In this document: piece by piece, positions 18,403 to 29,769 of the stretch
How positions within the stretch are numbered: the first letter of the stretch is position 1
Layout: each line of letters opens with the position of its first letter
From: Dyadobacter sp. CY356
GTDB lineage: Bacteria > Bacteroidota > Bacteroidia > Cytophagales > Spirosomataceae
Reading direction: 5' to 3'
Assembly (NCBI RefSeq): GCF_021440195.1
Contig: NZ_JAJTSZ010000004.1
Span: 186,001 to 250,000, forward strand
DNA: 64,000 bases
Made by a program: the position numbers and the translations under genes
The notes under the pieces: model-generated
Seen by the model: the letters and a program-made list of their open reading frames with translations, nothing else
Databases searched by the model: none
Told to the model about the DNA's origin: nothing

Positions 18403-19488
18403 ATGGTCATAAAATCACTCTTTTGGATGAAACAGACGGTTGGATTAGTCACGTTGTTACTTTTATTCCAATTTATTAAGGTAAACGGCCAGTCGCTCAA
18501 ATCTTATCCGGATTCAAAAATTGAGCATGATTTCCTTTCGTTACTAGCGAGGCCTGTTACGAAACCACGACCCTACACTGTCACGCTGGATAGTGATTCT
18601 GTATTAACTGAACGAGGTTATTTTTATTCCGAAGAGAAGGAAAAAGTGCCCTTTTTGATTAATAAACCGGTTGTTTCACAACCGAAAAAGCTGCCGGTTG
18701 TTATTGTACTGCATGGCACGGGAGGAAGTAAGGATAATCAGGATATTAAGGACTTATTATACCATTTTTCAAAACTGGGTTTTATGGCTGTTGCCATTGA
18801 CGCCAGGTTTCATGGCGAAAGAGCCGGATTAAATAATAAAAACAATCAGTACTATACCGATGCAATTATCGCAGCCTGGGATAACAATGATCCTGAAAAG
18901 CAGACATATCCATTTTTTTATGACACTGTTTATGATCTTTGGAAACTGACTGATTATCTGATTTCCAGAAATGATGTTGATCCCACTCGCATTGGAATGA
19001 CCGGAATTTCCATGGGCGGCATTGAAACCTGGATGGCAGCTTCTGTTGATAAAAGGATTAAAGTGGCTATACCTATCATCGCTGCGCAAAGCTTCAAATG
19101 GTCGCTGGAAAATAACCGCTGGCAGGGACGCGCAGGAACAATACGGGCTGTGCATGAAAAAGTAGCCAATGATATGGGTGACTCAACCGTGTCAGCTGCC
19201 AGTGTAAAAGCACTTTGGAACAAAATACTTCCGGGAATTCTTGACGAATTTGATTGCCCATCTATGATCCGGCTTTTTGCACCGCGGCCACTGCTTTTGC
19301 TTAGCAACGGCGAAGATCAGAATTGTCCACTTCCGGGTGCTGAGATTGCTTTTGAATCTGCAAAAAAAGCCTACAAATCTAAAAATGCTTCCGAAAAATT
19401 AAAGATTGATATTACTCCAAACGAGCCACACCGCTTCCTCCCAAAACATCTGAAACTGGCTTCGGAGTGGTTTGTTAAGTGGTTATAA
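18403..19488 (+). CDS. Secreted alpha/beta hydrolase (dienelactone hydrolase/acetyl esterase-like)
   Basis: 361 residues; Met9 (18427) is an equally good start because it leads straight into the signal peptide MKQTVGLVTLLLLF. The alpha/beta hydrolase signs are an oxyanion-hole motif VVIVLHGTGGSKDNQ, the nucleophile elbow GMTGISMGGIE with Ser in GISMG, an Asp region PRPLLLLSNGEDQNCP, and the His in PNEPHRFLP. This arrangement is seen in bacterial periplasmic esterases and peptidases used on plant polymers. The substrate is unknown. It stands alone, followed by the tandem repeat array. Confidence 0.9.
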   Translation: MVIKSLFWMKQTVGLVTLLLLFQFIKVNGQSLKSYPDSKIEHDFLSLLARPVTKPRPYTVTLDSDSVLTERGYFYSEEKEKVPFLINKPVVSQPKKLPVVIVLHGTGGSKDNQDIKDLLYHFSKLGFMAVAIDARFHGERAGLNNKNNQYYTDAIIAAWDNNDPEKQTYPFFYDTVYDLWKLTDYLISRNDVDPTRIGMTGISMGGIETWMAASVDKRIKVAIPIIAAQSFKWSLENNRWQGRAGTIRAVHEKVANDMGDSTVSAASVKALWNKILPGILDEFDCPSMIRLFAPRPLLLLSNGEDQNCPLPGAEIAFESAKKAYKSKNASEKLKIDITPNEPHRFLPKHLKLASEWFVKWL

Positions 19489-19532
19489 GTTAGGCTCTTT
19501 CATTCCGGACTTTCGGTTGCTCCTTGTCATAT

Positions 19533-19679
19533 TTCATGATTTAAAACCCGTTTCATGTTTTAAAACCCGTTACATATTTTAAAACCGTTTCATGTTTTAA
19601 AACCGTTTCATGTTTTAAAACCCGTTACATATTTTAAAACCGTTTCATGTTTTAAAACCGTTTCATGTTTTAAAACCCG
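19533..19679. repeat. Short tandem repeat array, eight 18-19 bp units with 55-bp higher-order period
   Basis: Units are variants of TTTCATGTTTTAAAACCG, starting at 19533, 19551, 19570, 19588, 19606, 19625, 19643 and 19661. Most contain the palindrome TTTTAAAA. Three-unit blocks 19551-19605 and 19606-19660 are identical 55-mers, showing block duplication after unit divergence. The last unit runs directly into the hairpin at 19675-19709. There are no spacers, so it is not a CRISPR array. Confidence 0.92.
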
Positions 19680-19709
19680 TCCGACGGCGAAAAAAGCCGT
19701 CGGACGGGT
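19675..19709. terminator. Perfect 14-bp GC-rich hairpin at the end of the repeat array
   Basis: Arms 19675-19688 and 19696-19709 (ACCCGTCCGACGGC and its complement) with a 7-nt A-rich loop. The left arm shares its first bases with the last repeat unit. There is no T-tract on the plus side, so it may act as an RNA-stabilising end or a protein-binding site rather than a simple terminator. Confidence 0.6.
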
Positions 19710-19810
19710 GGCTTAAAATATATTTTCGAGCTGATTTATCTTGTTGCTACAATGATTTTTATCAGGCATGAAAATTTTGTTATGCTTGAAAACTAAACTT
19801 CATCAGGAAT

Positions 19811-19999
19811 ATGGCACGAACTTCAAAAAAGGGCAGGAATACGAAAAAGAATAAACTTGGAGTAAAAAACTCGCTTGTCAATAATATTAATGCGCGTAAA
19901 AAAAAGGGGATTTCAAAGCCTAAAAAGAAAAAAACGGTTAGTAAAAAAGCATACTCCAAAATGAAAAATAATTGGGGTAAAAAGAAAAAGAAGAAATAA
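19811..19999 (+). CDS. Small lysine-rich basic protein, 62 residues
   Basis: Of 62 residues, 24 are Lys and 3 are Arg, with no Asp or Glu. The chain has a non-repetitive middle (LGVKNSLVNNINARKK, TVSKKAYSKMKNNW) between basic ends, and finishes with six lysines. The central pattern looks conserved rather than random, and a strong terminator follows, so I take it as a real gene. A role in nucleic-acid binding is likely from charge alone. No named family is recognised with certainty. Confidence 0.7.
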   Translation: MARTSKKGRNTKKNKLGVKNSLVNNINARKKKGISKPKKKKTVSKKAYSKMKNNWGKKKKKK

Positions 20000-20043
20000 T
20001 AGCGATAGAAAGTATAACGACTTTTAATGATACCTAAACACAT

Positions 20044-20084
20044 AAGAGCCCGACGTTCATCCAAACATCGGGCTCTTGTTTTTA
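20044..20084 (+). terminator. Terminator of the lysine-rich protein gene, possibly bidirectional
   Basis: Perfect 10-bp stem (20044-20053 with 20068-20077) followed by GTTTTTA. It lies 45 bases after the stop codon, and on the other strand 16 bases past the end of the convergent gene. Confidence 0.85.
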
Positions 20085-20099
20085 TAAATTATTTTGAAA

Positions 20100-20672
20100 T
20101 TAAGGTTTTGGCTGATCCTTTTTAATCTGCTCGTTTTTATAATTTCCTGTTTTCCCTGTGTTATTTTTAGTATTACGCTCAGAAGAACCACTTCCTTTTT
20201 TCACTTCCAAATCCGAAGGATTTTGTGATTGATTGTTTTTCACAACCGGGAGTGCTCCGCCGGTTCCTGTTAATTTCTGTTCTTTACCAGTAGAAGTTGC
20301 CGTACCGGAAGCGGTCGTATTTGCGGAACCATTGGTGCCAGACTTTTGACCTGCAGCCTGCCCGTTTTTCCCGGAATTCCCACTTGCACCAGCCTGTCCT
20401 GATGAAGCTTTGTTCCCTCCTGCCGAAACTGCGGCAGCGGATGGAGAGGATGTTGCATTGGGTTTAGCTGTTGTGGACACCCCTGACGGAGCTTTTTTAT
20501 TGGCATTATTGGTGCCATCTGTCGTCTTTTTTGCACCTTGTCTGCTGCTCTTTCCGCTGCTGTCAGATGCTGATTCCATCTTAGGATTTGTTGAACTGGT
20601 AGTTCTCTGGCCGTAAGCGGCACCGGATAAAATCAATAGAAATAGTCCGGCACCTGTGATTAAATTTTTCAT
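20100..20672 (-). CDS. Secreted low-complexity Ser/Gly/Asn/Lys-rich protein
   Basis: 190 residues. A signal peptide (MKNLITGAGLFLLILSGAAYG) is followed by a disordered chain very rich in Ser, Gly, Ala, Thr, Asn and Lys, without a recognisable domain. The C-terminus is basic (KNEQIKKDQPKP). Such proteins are common, poorly conserved exported products in Cytophagales. The ATG start and signal peptide make it a credible gene. Function unknown. Confidence 0.7.
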   Translation of the reverse strand: MKNLITGAGLFLLILSGAAYGQRTTSSTNPKMESASDSSGKSSRQGAKKTTDGTNNANKKAPSGVSTTAKPNATSSPSAAAVSAGGNKASSGQAGASGNSGKNGQAAGQKSGTNGSANTTASGTATSTGKEQKLTGTGGALPVVKNNQSQNPSDLEVKKGSGSSERNTKNNTGKTGNYKNEQIKKDQPKP

Positions 20673-20917
20673 ATGCTTGTTGATAAAATACGTTTTTGTA
20701 ATGTTGATATTTTTAATTCGCTATCATTACAAAAAACGTATTCCAGGCAAAGCAGATTTAATAACATAAACACAAAGTTGCTTATAAAGCCTGTCAACGA
20801 GTTATTTGAAAATATTTCAGTGATAATCCGTACTCCATAATACACGTATTTATTAAATTTATTGGGGAAGCGATTGCCTGCTTAGGGGAACTTTTGGTAA
20901 CCCTGATTTAATGAAGG

Positions 20918-22486
20918 CTACTTATCCGTTCTTCTTAAATCAAGATCCTGAAAGTCAAAGCTAAAATCAGTAAGCGGCGAAATCGCCTCCATTTTTATAG
21001 CAGAAGGCTTTCCATCCTTGTCTGTCTGGAAATATAAAAAAGCATCAGCATCAAAGCTCCGCCTATCCCATTTGACAATGAAAGTATTATTTTTGTAAAA
21101 CAAAACTTCACCACTCAGCTTGGGTGCACGTTTGGCATCCAACCTGAATTTTCCGTTTTTCTCACTTAATACAACATCTCCAAACCAGCTGTCGTGGTAA
21201 GTTCCGGCAAAGGATCTGAAGTTTACCTTCGAAGTATTTTTCTTTTGCTCGGCAGCAATAGCCGTCCAGATACTGTTGGTTATAGAATCTGCTTCCATGA
21301 AGCCCGCTTTTACTCTTTTTGAATAAATCCCAACACGATCGGTAGCCGGAATATCCAGATAGCCATCTTTGATCGAATTGGTAATGGCAGTAAAAGCAGC
21401 ACCCACCTGCTGGTTCGTAAACACGATAATTCCCAGTTGAAGCTCAGGCAACAAAGTCACTTGTGTAACCATTCCGGCCAGTCCTCCCGTATGCGTGACC
21501 TGCTTATATCCTTTCACGTCACTTAAAAACCAGCCCAAACCATAAGCACTGAAATGTGTGTTATAAGGCGGCGCGGCGTTGGCTGGAATAATGGTTTGCG
21601 GAGACCACATTTCCTGATGTACTTTTTTGCTGAATATCTGTTTCCCAGGATCTTCTCCATATTTCCCACCGTTCATTTGCATGATAATCCATTTACTCAT
21701 ATCCGCTACACTGGAGTTAATGCCACCTGCTGAATTGCCAAACCTGAAAACATCTCTGGGAATCACCTGCACTTTTCCATTCACCAAAGCATGAGCGTCA
21801 ATAGCATTCGATTTGTCTTTTACGCGACTCCATGTACCCGCACTATTGTTCATTTGCAAAGGTTTCATGATCCGCTCTTCCACAAATTCTTCATAACTTT
21901 TCCCACTCACACGTTCAATTACCTCACCGGCAACCATATATAAGAGATTGTCATAATCATATTTTGTCCTGAAACCGGAAACGGGTTTGAGATAACGGAG
22001 GTTATAAATGATATCCTTCATCGTAAAATCCGAAGAATCCGGCCAGAACATCAGGTCACCGGCACCAAGCCCGAGCCCGCTTCTGTGGGTAAGCAAATCC
22101 CGGATTGTAAATTCCTCGGTCACGTAGGCGTTATACATCCGGAATTCCGGAATGTAATCAATCACCTTATCATCCCAGGCCAATTTACCTTCATCCATTA
22201 AAATGCCCAGGGAAGCGGCGGTGAAAGCTTTGCTATTTGAAGCAATACCGAACAAAGTATTTTGATCAACTTTCTCCCTGGTTTTCAAAGAGCGGACGCC
22301 ATAACCTTTCGAATGAATTACTTTTCCATCCTTCACAACGGCTACGGCAATACCCGGAACATCAAAAGCTGTCAACGTTTTTTCAACCAGCTCATCAATT
22401 TGTTTCGGGGCAAGGGGCTGTGCTGTGCTTTTGAGATAACTAAAAAAAATCAGACTGATTAACAGGAGTGTAGAATAAACTTTCAT
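20918..22486 (-). CDS. Serine hydrolase, beta-lactamase class C/PBP4*-like, with C-terminal DUF3471-like domain
   Basis: 522 residues with a signal peptide at 1-22. The serine beta-lactamase fold shows the nucleophile motif GIASNSKAFTA (S-x-x-K), a YDYDNLLYMVAGEVI motif (YxN), and HTGGLAGMV (the HTG/KTG box). Residues about 415-520 form a lipocalin-like tail of the DUF3471 kind (FAGTYHDSWFGDVVLS). Proteins of this type are mostly D-amino peptidases or esterases rather than antibiotic-resistance enzymes. It is a single gene with no partner. Confidence 0.92.
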   Translation of the reverse strand: MKVYSTLLLISLIFFSYLKSTAQPLAPKQIDELVEKTLTAFDVPGIAVAVVKDGKVIHSKGYGVRSLKTREKVDQNTLFGIASNSKAFTAASLGILMDEGKLAWDDKVIDYIPEFRMYNAYVTEEFTIRDLLTHRSGLGLGAGDLMFWPDSSDFTMKDIIYNLRYLKPVSGFRTKYDYDNLLYMVAGEVIERVSGKSYEEFVEERIMKPLQMNNSAGTWSRVKDKSNAIDAHALVNGKVQVIPRDVFRFGNSAGGINSSVADMSKWIIMQMNGGKYGEDPGKQIFSKKVHQEMWSPQTIIPANAAPPYNTHFSAYGLGWFLSDVKGYKQVTHTGGLAGMVTQVTLLPELQLGIIVFTNQQVGAAFTAITNSIKDGYLDIPATDRVGIYSKRVKAGFMEADSITNSIWTAIAAEQKKNTSKVNFRSFAGTYHDSWFGDVVLSEKNGKFRLDAKRAPKLSGEVLFYKNNTFIVKWDRRSFDADAFLYFQTDKDGKPSAIKMEAISPLTDFSFDFQDLDLRRTDK

Positions 22487-22730
22487 GAGATGAGGTTAAG
22501 TTTTGGAGCTTTCTTTTTGAAACGAAATATATATAATACTGATGTCAAACGGATCAATATATTATCATTCAACATTTGTCTGTATCTGACACAATATATA
22601 CTTTGAAACATCATGATTCCCCTTAAATACATAGAATTAATTTGAGTACGTATAGTCATTAATAACTTTTGTAACCCTATATTTGTTACAAGCGAAAACC
22701 CTTTAAAAATACCTCAAACATAAGCTTGTT

Positions 22731-23198
22731 ATGTACAATCTTTTGATTTTAGAAAGTGATTCCATTTTTAAGATTGGAATAGCCAACCGTTTAGAAAAAG
22801 AGAATAAACACATTACGATTGAGACAGCTGCAAGCATTGGAAAAGTCCTACAAAAGTCGCTTTTCATGGCAAATGAAAAAAAAGACGGGTATGATTTATT
22901 TATCGTTTCTGTAAACAAACAAGAGGATCATGTAATCTCATTTATCCAATATGTGATCCGTAATAAACCTGAACTGCCTATTCTCATTTTTTCCTATGAA
23001 ACCAATGACTGGCTGTTAAAACAGGGTATTAATTGCAAACAAAATCTGGGGCGGTATATCAAAAAAGTTTCGTGCTGGCAGGATATTCAGCAGGAAGTTA
23101 AAAAGCTCCTTGCCGATCCTGTAATCCTTTCTTCGTCTTCTACCAGAGAAATCAATACCGATTTCAGCCTGCCGAGCCGCAGAGTTGGCGAGATTTAA
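22731..23198 (+). CDS. Pseudo-receiver (degenerate response regulator) protein
   Basis: 155 residues. The start resembles a NarL-type receiver (MYNLLILESDSIFKIGIANRL) and the fold is followed through to KKLLADP, but the phosphorylation site that should read YDLxxxDxxMP is YDLFIVSVNKQ, with Ser in place of Asp. There is no DNA-binding domain; the C-terminal 30 residues are polar. It would therefore work without phosphorylation, or is a decaying regulator. No kinase is adjacent. Confidence 0.65.
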   Translation: MYNLLILESDSIFKIGIANRLEKENKHITIETAASIGKVLQKSLFMANEKKDGYDLFIVSVNKQEDHVISFIQYVIRNKPELPILIFSYETNDWLLKQGINCKQNLGRYIKKVSCWQDIQQEVKKLLADPVILSSSSTREINTDFSLPSRRVGEI

Positions 23199-23475
23199 TG
23201 CAATTAGAGCTCTTCCAGGACTACACAATAGAATTGAACAATAATCTGCCGGGGAGGTAATCTTTGCGGGCAGATTTTTGGTACCACAATTCCGTCTTAT
23301 TTTCCAAATTCCCGGAAATCCCAACCGCCTTTAAACGAAAATGAGAAGAAGAGAGGATTAATAATAGGATATAAAAGTATATTCAGCCTAACCTTTGTCT
23401 TTATGTTACGAGTAAGCCGCCAGGTTCAAAATTCAGATTCCGGGACATATTAAATCAAACTAATTTTTATTCAAA

Positions 23476-24234
23476 ATGTTAAAAAAATCACTGGTACTCC
23501 TGCTTGTCATTGCAAGTGCAGTTTCCGCCCAGGCTCAGCAGTTCAAAGTATTACTATTTACAAAAACAGCAGGATTCCACCACGAGTCTATTCATGAAGG
23601 CGTTGATGGCGTAAGAAAGATTGCGGCTAGACACAATTTCTCTGTGGATTGGCAGGAAAATGCTTCTGTTTTTAATGAAAAACAACTAAAAGATTACGCT
23701 GCGGTTATTTTCCTTAATACCACCGGCGACATTTTGAATGAAGAGCAGCAGGCTGCTTTCGAAAAATTCATTCAGTCAGGTAAGGGTTGGGTAGGAATCC
23801 ATGCTGCTGCCGATACGGAATATGAATGGCCATGGTATACCAAAATGGTGGGTATGATGTTCAAAATCCACCCTTCGCAGCAGACTGCCTATCTGGATGT
23901 TGTGGACAGCAACTTCCCGGGACTTGAACGTTTTCCAAAAAGAATGCTCTGGACTGATGAATGGTATGAATATCAAAAACCATACAAATCCAACGACCTG
24001 AAATTCCTTATCGGGCTTGACGAAAAAACCTACGATCCAAAAACGAAATGGGGAGATAATGAAGGAAAAGGAATGGGAGATTTTCACCCAATGTCATGGT
24101 ATCACAAATATGACGGCGGCCGTGCTTTCTATACAGGACTTGGCCATATCGGACTTGTTTATTCTGACCAGTCATTCCTTGACCATCTTTATGGCGGGAT
24201 CTATTGGGCTGCTACCGGAAAAGGAATTAAGTAA
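23476..24234 (+). CDS. Secreted ThuA-domain protein
   Basis: 252 residues with a signal peptide (MLKKSLVLLLVIASAVSAQA). The ThuA-like class I glutamine-amidotransferase fold is clear: VLLFTKTAGFHHESI, WVGIHAAADTEYEWPWY, FPKRMLWTDEWYEY, and the closing HPMSWYHKYDGGRAFYTGLGH. Bacteroidota use many such periplasmic proteins in sugar metabolism. The catalytic activity is not established. A strong terminator follows 28 bases after the stop. Confidence 0.93.
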   Translation: MLKKSLVLLLVIASAVSAQAQQFKVLLFTKTAGFHHESIHEGVDGVRKIAARHNFSVDWQENASVFNEKQLKDYAAVIFLNTTGDILNEEQQAAFEKFIQSGKGWVGIHAAADTEYEWPWYTKMVGMMFKIHPSQQTAYLDVVDSNFPGLERFPKRMLWTDEWYEYQKPYKSNDLKFLIGLDEKTYDPKTKWGDNEGKGMGDFHPMSWYHKYDGGRAFYTGLGHIGLVYSDQSFLDHLYGGIYWAATGKGIK

Positions 24235-24261
24235 CATTGCTATTATCAATTTAGATTTTTA

Positions 24262-24297
24262 AAAAACTGCCCTGTTCTGATGAATGGGGCAGTTTTT
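24262..24297 (+). terminator. Terminator of the ThuA gene
   Basis: Perfect 11-bp stem (24262-24272 with 24287-24297) ending in a run of five T. Confidence 0.88.
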
Positions 24298-24417
24298 GTT
24301 ATCAAGTAAATCTGATGGCTTTATTTATATATTTTATTTCTTCATCAGACTAACATTACCCACACATTCTCCCTAATTTCAAAAAAACACCTGACCAAAT
24401 TGCCAACACAGCATTCG

Positions 24418-25293
24418 ATGAAGCTTTTAACTACCATTTTGCTGTTCGCAGTTTTAACAACTCGGACCTTTGCTCAGAAAAATAAGTCGATAGAAAAAGA
24501 GGAAAGTAAACCCTTTGTAATCGGTGTAATTGACGGAATACAGTCCACGATTTTGTCAGAAAAAAGAGTCCTGAATATTTATCTTCCTGAGGGTTATAGT
24601 AAAACAGATACCACAAAATATCCCGTTGTTTATCTGCTCGACGGCTCCGCAGATGAAGATTTTATACATGTCAGCGGGCTTTTTCAGTTCAATAATTTTT
24701 CCTGGATCAACCGTGTTCCCAAATCGATTATCGTGGGAATCGCCAATGTCGACCGAAGAAGAGATTTCACCTACCCTACCACCATTGAGTCAGATAAGAA
24801 AAAAAATCCCACGGCTGGCCATTCGGAAAAATTCATCCGCTTTTTGGAAAAAGAATTACAACCCTTTATTGAAAAAAAGTATAAAACGAATAGCTCTAAA
24901 ATGCTGATAGGACAATCTCTCGGTGGACTTTTGGCGACCGAAATTTTACTAAAAAAACCTAGACTATTCTCAAAATACATTATTATCAGCCCGAGCCTAT
25001 GGTGGGATAACGGTTCATTGCTAAATCACTCTTCTGAAATTTTAGAAGAAAACTTCTCTAACAAAACGGATGTGTATATTGGCGTAGGAAAAGAGGGACT
25101 TACGCCTGGCACTATTCCTCGCGTGATGGAGGTGGATGCGAATTTACTAGCTGGAAAATTACAAAAATTTAAGAATAAAAACCTGACTGTCTATTTTGAT
25201 TATTTACCCCAGGAGAATCACGCCACAATCACACATCAGGCAATTTTCAATGCATTAAGATTACTTTATCCGGTTAATAAACTGGCAGACTAG
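24418..25293 (+). CDS. Secreted alpha/beta hydrolase, esterase D/Fes-like
   Basis: I chose the ATG at 24418 (291 residues), because it begins the signal peptide MKLLTTILLFAVLTTRTFAQ; the frame is open back to a TTG at 24400. Motifs of the esterase-D family are YPVVYLLDGSADEDF, the nucleophile elbow MLIGQSLGGLLATE (Ser in GQSLG), IIISPSLWWDN, and the His in PQENHATITH. Members hydrolyse siderophore esters or feruloyl and acyl esters. With no siderophore genes nearby the substrate is open. Confidence 0.92.
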   Translation: MKLLTTILLFAVLTTRTFAQKNKSIEKEESKPFVIGVIDGIQSTILSEKRVLNIYLPEGYSKTDTTKYPVVYLLDGSADEDFIHVSGLFQFNNFSWINRVPKSIIVGIANVDRRRDFTYPTTIESDKKKNPTAGHSEKFIRFLEKELQPFIEKKYKTNSSKMLIGQSLGGLLATEILLKKPRLFSKYIIISPSLWWDNGSLLNHSSEILEENFSNKTDVYIGVGKEGLTPGTIPRVMEVDANLLAGKLQKFKNKNLTVYFDYLPQENHATITHQAIFNALRLLYPVNKLAD

Positions 25294-25463
25294 AATTAAA
25301 TAATGGTACCGGGCAAATTCATAAAACACTGTTTCAAATTACTAATCAATTGTGCGAACGCATCTTAACTCCACCATGTCTATGTGATTGTGAATGTGGA
25401 TTATACGTTATAAATTTTAACTATTGAATCATAGAATTAATCGATTTTGATTATTAAGTTTGA

Positions 25464-27812
<2,349 letters not shown>

Positions 27813-28154
27813 ATATTGACAAAATAATAAGAAAGTGGCCGTTCCTGAATGTTGGGGACGGCCATTTTTTGTAATTATCCCAGCACTTCATTATTTTCTA
27901 AAAGTCAATCGAGGTTTGTAGCCCTGATATCCTGCAATGATTACTTCTTTACTTCATATTTAATTCAAGTCACCTTAACCTGCTGTTAAGACTTTTGAGA
28001 CACAATTTCGTCAGCTTCGGATTCTTTTAATTTCTTAGGAAACACATTTAATACTAAATTAGATACCGTTAATGGATTTCATCAAACCTGATGAAAAATG
28101 GCGAAGAAGCAAGAATAGTATTGAATTAGATTTGACAAAAAACAACTATAACAA
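27813..28154. other. Intergenic region after katG
   Basis: About 340 bases. Apart from the katG terminator at 27836-27870, I see nothing specific. It must hold the promoter of the following SDR gene. Confidence 0.5.
27836..27870 (+). terminator. Terminator of katG
   Basis: Stem TGGCCGTTCC / GGGACGGCCA with one G-U pair and a short loop, followed by TTTTTT, 24 bases after the katG stop codon. Confidence 0.87.
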
Positions 28155-28754
28155 ATGAAAATCATCATTGTCGGTGCCACAGGCACCATTGGAAAACATG
28201 TAGTAAAGGCGCTGGAAGCAACGCATGAAATTGTTAAAGTAGGATCAAAAAGCGGCGACTATCAGGTCGATATTGCGAGCCTTGAATCAATCGAATCCTT
28301 ATTCAAACAAGTAGGGCCTTTTGACGCATTGATCTCCACGGCAGGAGATGCACATTTTGGTCCGCTTCCGCAAATGACGGATGCCGATTTCAGAAAAGGG
28401 GTGGACAGCAAACTGATGGGACAGGTGAATCTGGTACTAATCGGCCAGAAATACATCAATCCAAAAGGTTCTTTCACCCTGACCTCCGGAAGCCTGGCAG
28501 AAGATCCAATCGTTTATGGCGCAGCCGTAAGCGCAATTAATGGCGCGTTAAATGGCTTTGTAAAAGGAGCGGCCATTGAACTGGAAAATGGCGTGCGTGT
28601 TAACGCGGTTGCCCCTGGCGTTGTTGAAGAATCGCCGGCATACTTCCCTTATTTCCCGGGTGATATTCCCGTAAAAATGGACCGCGTTGCACAAGCATAT
28701 TATAAGAGTGCAGTAGGCGGACAAACGGGTCAGATTTATTTTGTTGGTGGGTGA
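28155..28754 (+). CDS. Short-chain dehydrogenase/reductase-like protein
   Basis: 199 residues, a compact SDR. The nucleotide-binding motif is IIIVGATGTIGKHVV, followed by VDIASLESI in the place that sets cofactor choice. The catalytic region reads TSGSLAEDPIVYGAAVSA: the Ser and Tyr are there, but the Lys expected four residues after Tyr is Val. A conserved VNAVAPGVV follows. This short subgroup often lacks a perfect YxxxK, so it may be a divergent reductase or a non-catalytic NAD(P) sensor. A stem-loop terminator follows. Confidence 0.9.
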   Translation: MKIIIVGATGTIGKHVVKALEATHEIVKVGSKSGDYQVDIASLESIESLFKQVGPFDALISTAGDAHFGPLPQMTDADFRKGVDSKLMGQVNLVLIGQKYINPKGSFTLTSGSLAEDPIVYGAAVSAINGALNGFVKGAAIELENGVRVNAVAPGVVEESPAYFPYFPGDIPVKMDRVAQAYYKSAVGGQTGQIYFVGG

Positions 28755-28782
28755 GGTTTGGTTTATTCTTTTGATTTTCAGG

Positions 28783-28814
28783 AGCCCTGGACATTTGTCC
28801 CGGGCTTTTTTGTT
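28783..28814 (+). terminator. Terminator of the SDR gene
   Basis: An 11-bp stem with one mismatch (AGCCCTGGACA / TGTCCCGGGCT), a 2-nt loop and TTTTTTG. Confidence 0.8.
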
Positions 28815-28963
28815 TTGGTATTGGCAATTATTTTGTTCATCATAACAAATATTTGACTTAATTTATGATATTAAGTTTTCAAGTCTGAAGCTGCGATTAA
28901 TGCGTGAAGGATGCGCTGCCTCTGATCTGTTTACAAGATATTTTCGCTAAATCCTTAATTAAA

Positions 28964-29686
28964 GTGAATAGAAAGCCATATTTGATTGAAGTACAGGTCG
29001 CGCGAGAAAAGATTGATGATTTTAATGAATATCCATTTGATATCCCTGCCATCAAAAATCTTTCTTCGATACGCTTTCACGAAGATGTGACTTTCTTTGT
29101 AGGGGAAAACGGTGCCGGCAAGTCGACTTTGATAGAGGCGATTGCTTTACGTCTGGGGTTCGGACCTGAGGGCGGCACCCGTAATGTGCAATTTTCGACA
29201 CACAACAATACATCGAAACTTGTTGACTATCTTAAATTAATCAGGGGCTACAAATCACCGGATGACTATTACTTTTTGCGTACAGAGAGTTTCTACAATG
29301 TAGCAACATACATGGAGCAGGTAAAATATTTAGAAGGATATGGAGGCTCTCCACATACCAGGTCTCATGGAGAATCTATCCTGGCCGTGTTAACAAAAAA
29401 GTTGCAGGGCAACGGGCTTTACTTATTTGACGAACCGGAAGCTGCCTTATCACCAGCACGGCAATTAACTACTTTGGCTGCTATTAATCAATTGGTTCAA
29501 AAAAATTCTCAGCTGATAATCGCAACCCACTCGCCAATATTGTTGGCATATCCCAACGCTCTTATTTATCAATTGGACGAAAGTGGTATCAGGGAGATTT
29601 CTTATCAAGACACAACTCAGTATCAAATTACGAAGGGTTTTTTGAATGATTATAAGCGAATGGTTGATATTTTACTGGAAGGCTGA
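28964..29686 (+). CDS. Predicted ATPase with ABC/RecF-type fold (COG3910-like)
   Basis: About 240 residues from the GTG at 28964; the frame is open back to a GTG at 28904, but the extra 20 residues look like shadow and family members start close to the FDxYPF motif. Features: EYPFDIPAIKNL, Walker A FFVGENGAGKSTLIEAI, a signature-like RSHGESILAVL, Walker B GLYLFDEPEAALSP, and the His in IIATHSPILLA. It is a stand-alone soluble ATPase of unknown function. No nuclease or toxin gene is adjacent to suggest a defence role. Confidence 0.9.
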   Translation: MNRKPYLIEVQVAREKIDDFNEYPFDIPAIKNLSSIRFHEDVTFFVGENGAGKSTLIEAIALRLGFGPEGGTRNVQFSTHNNTSKLVDYLKLIRGYKSPDDYYFLRTESFYNVATYMEQVKYLEGYGGSPHTRSHGESILAVLTKKLQGNGLYLFDEPEAALSPARQLTTLAAINQLVQKNSQLIIATHSPILLAYPNALIYQLDESGIREISYQDTTQYQITKGFLNDYKRMVDILLEG

Positions 29687-29769
29687 AAATGATTTCTCCT
29701 TCATACCCGGTGGCTTAACAGGACAATCGCATAAGTTTCCCATGCTACGTCATGGTAAAAACCTCACCC

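Noticed and set aside
19533..19679. CRISPR array
   Set aside because: The 18-19 bp units follow one another directly without spacers, and no cas gene is present.
20270..20623. 117-residue ORF overlapping the low-complexity secreted protein
   Set aside because: It is a second frame of the same low-complexity DNA, without a signal peptide; the frame with the clear signal peptide is preferred.
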